Source: RUG13615 sp040307715 (GTDB lineage: Bacteria; Bacillota; Clostridia; Peptostreptococcales; Anaerovoracaceae). Taken from it: DNA of 9,883 bases. Position 1 is the stretch's first letter, and each line of letters begins with the position of its first letter. The notes beneath the pieces are model-generated. The model did not search any database and was not told the DNA's origin. It was given only the letters and a program-made list of their open reading frames with translations. The position numbers and the translations under genes are program-made. Positions 6,183 through 9,883 of the stretch are shown one piece after another. The DNA is taken from positions 1-9,883 of the forward strand of contig JAWRJC010000087.1 in the NCBI GenBank assembly GCA_040307715.1, in the 5' to 3' direction.

Positions 6183-6884
6183 ATGATATACGGATTGGTT
6201 CTTGCAGGCGGTATCGGCCAGCGAATGGGCAGTGATATCCCCAAGCAGTTTCTGACAGTCGGCGGCAAGGCGATCATTTCGCATACCGTCCGGACGTTCC
6301 TCGATCATCCGGCGATCGCGCATGTGATCGTGCTCGTGCCCGCGGATTGGATCGACTACACAAAGGAAGTATTCGAGCGCGATTTCGGGGAGCAGGAAAA
6401 ACTGGACGTGACTGCCGGCGGCGCGCTCCGCAACGACACGATCATGAATGGCATCGCGTTCATCAAAGAACGTGATCCGGACAGTGAGAACGCGGTTCTC
6501 ATCACCCATGATGCGGTCCGTCCGTTTGTGACGAAGGAGATCATCGACGCGAATATCGAAGCGCTGAAGACCCATACAGCCTGTGACACAGTTGTGCCTT
6601 CGACGGATACGATCGTGGTCAGCGAGGACGGCAGGATCATCTCCAGTGTTCCGGACCGCGCCAAGCTGTACAACGGGCAGACGCCGCAGTCGTTCCGCCT
6701 GGGTACGTTCGAGGCACTGTACAACTCGCTGACAGAGGAAGAGAAGGCGATCCTCACGGATGCGGCAAAAGTCTTCGTCATCAAAGGCGAAAAAGTAGCG
6801 CTGGTCGAAGGGGCCAGCTCCAATATCAAGATCACGTATCCTTCTGACATCGATATGGCGCAGGCGATCCTGGGAGAGGAATAA
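6183..6884 (+). CDS. tarI: Ribitol-5-phosphate cytidylyltransferase TarI
   Basis: TarI makes CDP-ribitol from CTP and ribitol-5-phosphate in the cytoplasm. The protein has 233 residues, normal for TarI, with the IspD/TarI nucleotidyltransferase fold: LAGGIGQRMG (7-16) and PKQFL (20-24) for CTP binding, GGALRNDTIMNG (79-90), THDAVRPFVT (108-117), YNGQTPQSF (163-171) and a C-terminal NIKITYPSDI (214-223). The stretch ILTDAAKVFVIKGEKVAL (190-207) matches my recollection of S. aureus TarI much better than IspD, which carries a TDD-type motif there. tarJ lies in the same operon and makes the ribitol-phosphate substrate, which supports the call. In most clusters I know tarI directly precedes tarJ; here another gene separates them. 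The residual alternative is IspD of the isoprenoid pathway, which I consider unlikely. Confidence 0.93.
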   Translation: MIYGLVLAGGIGQRMGSDIPKQFLTVGGKAIISHTVRTFLDHPAIAHVIVLVPADWIDYTKEVFERDFGEQEKLDVTAGGALRNDTIMNGIAFIKERDPDSENAVLITHDAVRPFVTKEIIDANIEALKTHTACDTVVPSTDTIVVSEDGRIISSVPDRAKLYNGQTPQSFRLGTFEALYNSLTEEEKAILTDAAKVFVIKGEKVALVEGASSNIKITYPSDIDMAQAILGEE

Positions 6885-6910
6885 AAGAGCCGTGAAAGGG
6901 ATCACAGCGT

Positions 6911-8452
6911 ATGCGGACAAAGGGCGCCATTCACCGGATATTACATATTCTGTTCTATCTGCTGATCGCTGTTTTGCTGCTGTTTTCTGCGGCAGGCGCT
7001 TCCATGGCCGACTGGCTCGAGGAAGTGTTTCAGACGACCTTCCGGGAGATCATTTATACTTACCGGCTGGGGCTGCGCGGGGCGGATACCAGTTTTCTGA
7101 GACCGTCGCTTACCGCCTGCCTGAACGGCATTCTGTTTGCGGCTGTACTGCTGCTGGCGGTGATCCTGGCGGATATCCTGCTGACGGGATACTTCTCGCG
7201 CAGGAATGAAGAAAAAGGGCAGCCGGGCTGCAGCAGATTCCGGCGGCGGTACAGAGCCGCGGTGCTCGTTTGCTGTCTGCTGCTCGCGGCAAATACATTT
7301 CTGTATGCAGACCAGGTCCTCAAGATCTCGCCTTTTCTGAAAAGCAGGTTTATCAACACTTCCCTGTATGAAAGGGAGTACGTAGATCCGGCATCTGTTT
7401 CGATCACCCTGAAAGGGGAGCCGCGCAATCTGATCCTCATCTACCTTGAGAGCATGGAGATCACTTATGCGGATCACAAGAGCGGCGGGGCGCATCAGAT
7501 CAACATCATACCCGGATTGACGGCGCTCGCGCTGGAAGAGGATACGATCAGTTTTGGTGAACCGGGGGTCGTCAGCGGCATCCATGCGCTGACGGGCACA
7601 ACGTTCACGACAGGGGCGATCCTTGCGAGCACGTCCGGCGTTCCCTTCGCATTCCGGCAGGGGCGCAATATGATGGTGCTGGAAGACGCCTTCGCGCCGG
7701 GGCTCACCACCCTCGGGGACATCCTTGAAGGATACGGTTACAGGCAGGTCTTCATGTGCGGCTCCGACGCAGAGTTCGGCGGCAGAGAGATGCTCATGGA
7801 GGAGCATGGCGATTTCGAGATATTCGATTACTATACCGCGATCGTAAAAGGGTATATAGCAAGCGATTACAATGTCTGGTGGGGCCTGGAAGACCATATT
7901 CTCTACGAGATGGCAAAGGATGAGCTGCTGGAACTCGCGGCGGGCGGCCAACCGTTCAATTTCACGATGCTGACGGTGGATACGCATCATGTGGGCGGCT
8001 ATGTCTGTCCCTGGTGCGGCGACGAATTCCACGATGAGACGGCGAACGTGATCGCCTGTGCGGACAGGCAGATCTGTGCATTCATTGCCTGGTGCCGGGA
8101 GCAGGATTTCTATGAGAACACGACGATCGTGATCCTGGGCGATCATCCGCGGATGGACAAGGCGCTCGTGTCCGGCGTTCCGTATTACAACCGGGCAACG
8201 TACAACTGCCTGATCAATGCGGATACACACGGCCGTACGGTAGAACAGAAGCGGATCGCAACGATCGTGGATATGTTCCCGACGATCCTCGCGGCGTTGG
8301 GCTTTGAGATCGAGGGAGACCGGCTGGGGCTCGGTGTGGATCTGTGCTCGGATACGCCGACGCTGGCGGAAGAAAAGGGGTATGACTGGCTGAATGCGGA
8401 GGCCGGAAAGAATTCAAAATACTATCAGGAAAACTTTACAAAAGAGCGGTAA
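6911..8452 (+). CDS. Membrane phosphoglycerol transferase (LTA synthase/OpgB superfamily)
   Basis: This is a 513-residue membrane-anchored enzyme of the alkaline phosphatase/sulfatase superfamily, expected to move glycerol-phosphate from phosphatidylglycerol onto an extracytoplasmic acceptor. The N-terminus has about three hydrophobic segments (roughly 10-30, 68-92, 115-134), fewer than the five of LtaS. The catalytic domain shows ILIYLESME (175-183) with metal ligand Glu180, FTTGAILASTSGVP (232-245) with probable nucleophile Thr233, LTVDTHHVGG (354-363), and VILGDHPRMD (407-416) with metal ligands Asp411 and His412. The Thr-loop and TVDTHH motifs resemble E. coli OpgB/MdoB more than staphylococcal LtaS. 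A CxxC with nearby Cys, His and Asp residues (366-375) follows TVDTHH. The start ATG has AAAGGG upstream. It lies between tarI and tarJ, which ties it to this polymer, but the acceptor is not known. Confidence 0.86.
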   Translation: MRTKGAIHRILHILFYLLIAVLLLFSAAGASMADWLEEVFQTTFREIIYTYRLGLRGADTSFLRPSLTACLNGILFAAVLLLAVILADILLTGYFSRRNEEKGQPGCSRFRRRYRAAVLVCCLLLAANTFLYADQVLKISPFLKSRFINTSLYEREYVDPASVSITLKGEPRNLILIYLESMEITYADHKSGGAHQINIIPGLTALALEEDTISFGEPGVVSGIHALTGTTFTTGAILASTSGVPFAFRQGRNMMVLEDAFAPGLTTLGDILEGYGYRQVFMCGSDAEFGGREMLMEEHGDFEIFDYYTAIVKGYIASDYNVWWGLEDHILYEMAKDELLELAAGGQPFNFTMLTVDTHHVGGYVCPWCGDEFHDETANVIACADRQICAFIAWCREQDFYENTTIVILGDHPRMDKALVSGVPYYNRATYNCLINADTHGRTVEQKRIATIVDMFPTILAALGFEIEGDRLGLGVDLCSDTPTLAEEKGYDWLNAEAGKNSKYYQENFTKER

Positions 8453-8488
8453 AAGAGAAAGACCGCAGTGCAACATAACGGACTGACG

Positions 8489-8495
8489 AAAGGAG
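8489..8495 (+). promoter_or_regulatory. Ribosome binding site for tarJ, decides the start
   Basis: AAAGGAG lies 5 bases before ATG 8501. An in-frame GTG at 8468 would add 11 residues but lies upstream of this site with no clear Shine-Dalgarno of its own, so ATG 8501 is chosen. Confidence 0.8.
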
Positions 8496-8500
8496 CAGCA

Positions 8501-9532
8501 ATGAAAAACACGATTTACAGACTGATCGAACCGAAAAAGATCGTTGCGTTCGAGGAAGAACTCGACGAGAAGAAAGCAGAAGGGATCATCGTCAAACCCA
8601 CCTATATGTCGATCTGCCATGCGGATCAGAGATACTATCAGGGGCAGCGCGATCCGGAAGTGCTGAAGAAAAAACTGCCGATGGCGCTGATCCATGAGTC
8701 GATCGGCGAGGTGGTGTACGACCCGCAGGGGGAATTCGCACCCGGCACGCGTGTGGTCATGGTGCCGAATACACCGTTTGAAAAGGATCCTGTCATCGGA
8801 GGAAACTATCTGCGCACGTCCAAATTCCGCGCGAGCGGGTATGACGGGTTCATGCAGACCTATGTGGAGATGCGCAGAGATCTGCTCCTGCCGCTGCCCG
8901 AGGGCATTGCGCCGGAACTGCTGGCTTTCCTCGAGATCTGCACGGTAGACTTCCACATCGTCAGCCGGTTTGACAAGATCGCGCACGAAAGACGCGACGT
9001 GCTAGGCGTCTGGGGCGAGGGCAACATGGGATATATCACCGCGCTGTTCCTCAAATACCGGTACCCGCAGGCTAAGATCCTCGTGTTCGGTGTCGTCAAG
9101 GAAAAACTGGATGAGATCCACTTTGCGGACGGCGTCTATCAGGTTTCCGACATCCCGGAAGATGTGTATGTAGACCATGCGTTCGAATGCGTCGGCGGCC
9201 GTGCGAGCGGCATCGCCGTCAACCAGATCATCAACGATGTGATCCGTCCGGAGGGGACGATCGCTCTGACCGGCGTCAGCGAGGATCCCGTTCCGATCAA
9301 CACCCGCATGGTGCTTGAGAAGGGTCTGCGGCTGTTCGGTTCGAGCCGGTCGACAGAGAAGGACTTCGCAGAGACGCTGCAGTTCTATGTCGATCATCCG
9401 GAAGTCCCGAAGGCGCTTGAGCGCGTGGTCGGGAAGACCATGACGATCGATTCGATCGACGATATCCATGCCGCGTTTGAAGAAGACATCAACAATCCGA
9501 GCGCGAAGACCGTGCTCAAATGGAATCTGTAA
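8501..9532 (+). CDS. tarJ: Ribulose-5-phosphate reductase TarJ
   Basis: TarJ is a zinc-dependent alcohol dehydrogenase-like enzyme that reduces ribulose-5-phosphate to ribitol-5-phosphate with NADPH, feeding TarI. The 343 residues from ATG 8501 match my memory of S. aureus TarJ along the whole length: YMSICHADQRYY (35-46) with zinc ligand Cys39, LPMALIHE (59-66) with His65 and Glu66, VVMVPNTPFEKD (85-96), SGYDGFMQ (112-119), Glu145 in FLEICTVD, the Rossmann turn GVWGEGNMGYIT (169-180), DHAFECVGGR (225-234), GSSRS (280-284) and the closing KTVLKWNL. The four structural-zinc cysteines of classical alcohol dehydrogenases are not visible, as expected for TarJ. It follows the OpgB-like gene by 48 bases with its own ribosome binding site. 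The family assignment is secure. Confidence 0.95.
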   Translation: MKNTIYRLIEPKKIVAFEEELDEKKAEGIIVKPTYMSICHADQRYYQGQRDPEVLKKKLPMALIHESIGEVVYDPQGEFAPGTRVVMVPNTPFEKDPVIGGNYLRTSKFRASGYDGFMQTYVEMRRDLLLPLPEGIAPELLAFLEICTVDFHIVSRFDKIAHERRDVLGVWGEGNMGYITALFLKYRYPQAKILVFGVVKEKLDEIHFADGVYQVSDIPEDVYVDHAFECVGGRASGIAVNQIINDVIRPEGTIALTGVSEDPVPINTRMVLEKGLRLFGSSRSTEKDFAETLQFYVDHPEVPKALERVVGKTMTIDSIDDIHAAFEEDINNPSAKTVLKWNL

Positions 9533-9558
9533 ACAGACAGCAGCAAGGCCAAGCATTG

Positions 9559-9565
9559 AAAAGGA
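9559..9565 (+). promoter_or_regulatory. Ribosome binding site for the GT2 gene
   Basis: AAAAGGAA at 9558-9565 ends 8 bases before ATG 9574 and supports that start. The reading frame from 9574 continues open to the window edge. Confidence 0.65.
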
Positions 9566-9573
9566 ATACGCTC

Positions 9574-9883
9574 ATGCCAAAAGTCAGTATTATCATACCG
9601 ATCTACAACGCAGAGGAGAAACTCGACCGTACGATGGAGTCTGTTCTGGGACAGACGCTTCGCGATATTGAAGTACTCCTGATCGACGACGGTTCGCAGG
9701 ACCGGACGGTCGAGATCGCCCGGACCTGGGAAGAAAAAGACGACCGCGTGCGCCTGATCGTGAACGAACATAACATGGGCGTTTCGAAGACCCGTAACGT
9801 CGGGCTCGACAACGCAGCCGGCGAATTTATCCGGTTCGTCGACGGCGATGATACGATCCCTGAGGTGTCCACGTATAACATGG
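9574..9883 (+). CDS. Family 2 glycosyltransferase, 3'-truncated by window edge
   Basis: The frame is open from ATG 9574 to the right edge, so only the first 103 residues are visible. They form the nucleotide-sugar-binding half of a GT-A fold, family 2 glycosyltransferase: VSIIIPIYN (4-12), SVLGQTLRDIEVLLIDDGSQD (23-43) with the acidic pair Asp38-Asp39, a GVSKTRNVGLDNAAGEF segment (69-85), and the metal/nucleotide DxD-type motif FVDGDD (88-93). Such enzymes transfer a sugar from a UDP- or other NDP-sugar at the cytoplasmic membrane face. In this operon it probably decorates the teichoic acid or builds part of the repeat or linkage unit, but neither sugar nor acceptor can be read from this part. 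It begins 41 bases after tarJ, so the operon continues to the right. Confidence 0.92.
   Translation, partial: MPKVSIIIPIYNAEEKLDRTMESVLGQTLRDIEVLLIDDGSQDRTVEIARTWEEKDDRVRLIVNEHNMGVSKTRNVGLDNAAGEFIRFVDGDDTIPEVSTYNM

Noticed and set aside
5063..6277. Minus-strand open frame of about 400 codons opposite the acyltransferase
   Set aside because: The translation is highly charged and low in complexity, as expected for the complement of a hydrophobic membrane protein gene, and no domain is recognisable.
6183..6884. IspD of the MEP isoprenoid pathway
   Set aside because: The C-terminal third matches TarI as I recall it, and the operon contains tarJ. IspD's usual partner ispF is not seen.
8468..8500. 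GTG at 8468 as the tarJ start
   Set aside because: It would place the strong AAAGGAG site inside the gene. TarJ homologues as I remember them begin at the residues encoded from 8501.

Overview
The window is one side of a wall (poly)teichoic acid gene cluster from a Gram-positive bacterium of the Firmicutes type. All ten genes lie on the + strand with gaps of 48 bases or less (one pair overlaps by 4 bases, another is separated by 1 base). I see no terminator or convincing promoter between them, so they look like one long operon running off both edges. Firmicutes is inferred from the gene content (TagG/TagH exporter, TarI/TarJ, CDP-polyol phosphotransferases, a DUF3048 lipoprotein) and from strong Shine-Dalgarno sites. 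GC content is fairly high for that phylum, roughly mid-50s percent in the few lines I sampled. A GC-richer clostridial or erysipelotrichial lineage is possible, but I cannot name the organism.

Layout. (1) 1-1080: 3' part of a DUF3048 (YerB-like) protein, start outside the window. (2) 1122-2666: tagG and tagH, the two halves of an ABC-2 exporter that moves undecaprenyl-linked teichoic acid out of the cell. (3) 2687-5040: two related but distinct CDP-glycerol/CDP-ribitol phosphotransferases (PF04464 type), translationally coupled by an ATGA overlap. (4) 5042-6154: a multi-spanning acyltransferase-3 family membrane protein. (5) 6183-6884: tarI, ribitol-5-phosphate cytidylyltransferase. (6) 6911-8452: a membrane-anchored phosphoglycerol transferase of the LTA synthase/OpgB (MdoB) superfamily. 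(7) 8501-9532: tarJ, NADPH-dependent ribulose-5-phosphate reductase. (8) 9574 to the right edge: the first 103 residues of a GT2 glycosyltransferase.

How they fit together (inference from families). TarJ makes ribitol-5-phosphate from ribulose-5-phosphate. TarI activates it to CDP-ribitol. One or both PF04464 enzymes polymerise ribitol-phosphate, and perhaps glycerol-phosphate, onto a lipid-linked primer. The GT2 enzyme and the acyltransferase probably add sugars and acyl groups. TagGH exports the polymer. The OpgB-like enzyme, whose catalytic domain should be outside the membrane, may add phosphoglycerol from phosphatidylglycerol after export.

The window is mostly recognisable biology. The points most worth a second look are the OpgB-like gene sitting between tarI and tarJ, the tandem divergent phosphotransferases, and the DUF3048 protein placed directly upstream of the exporter. 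I found no RNA genes, mobile elements, CRISPR arrays or broken genes. No non-coding stretch exceeds 48 bases.
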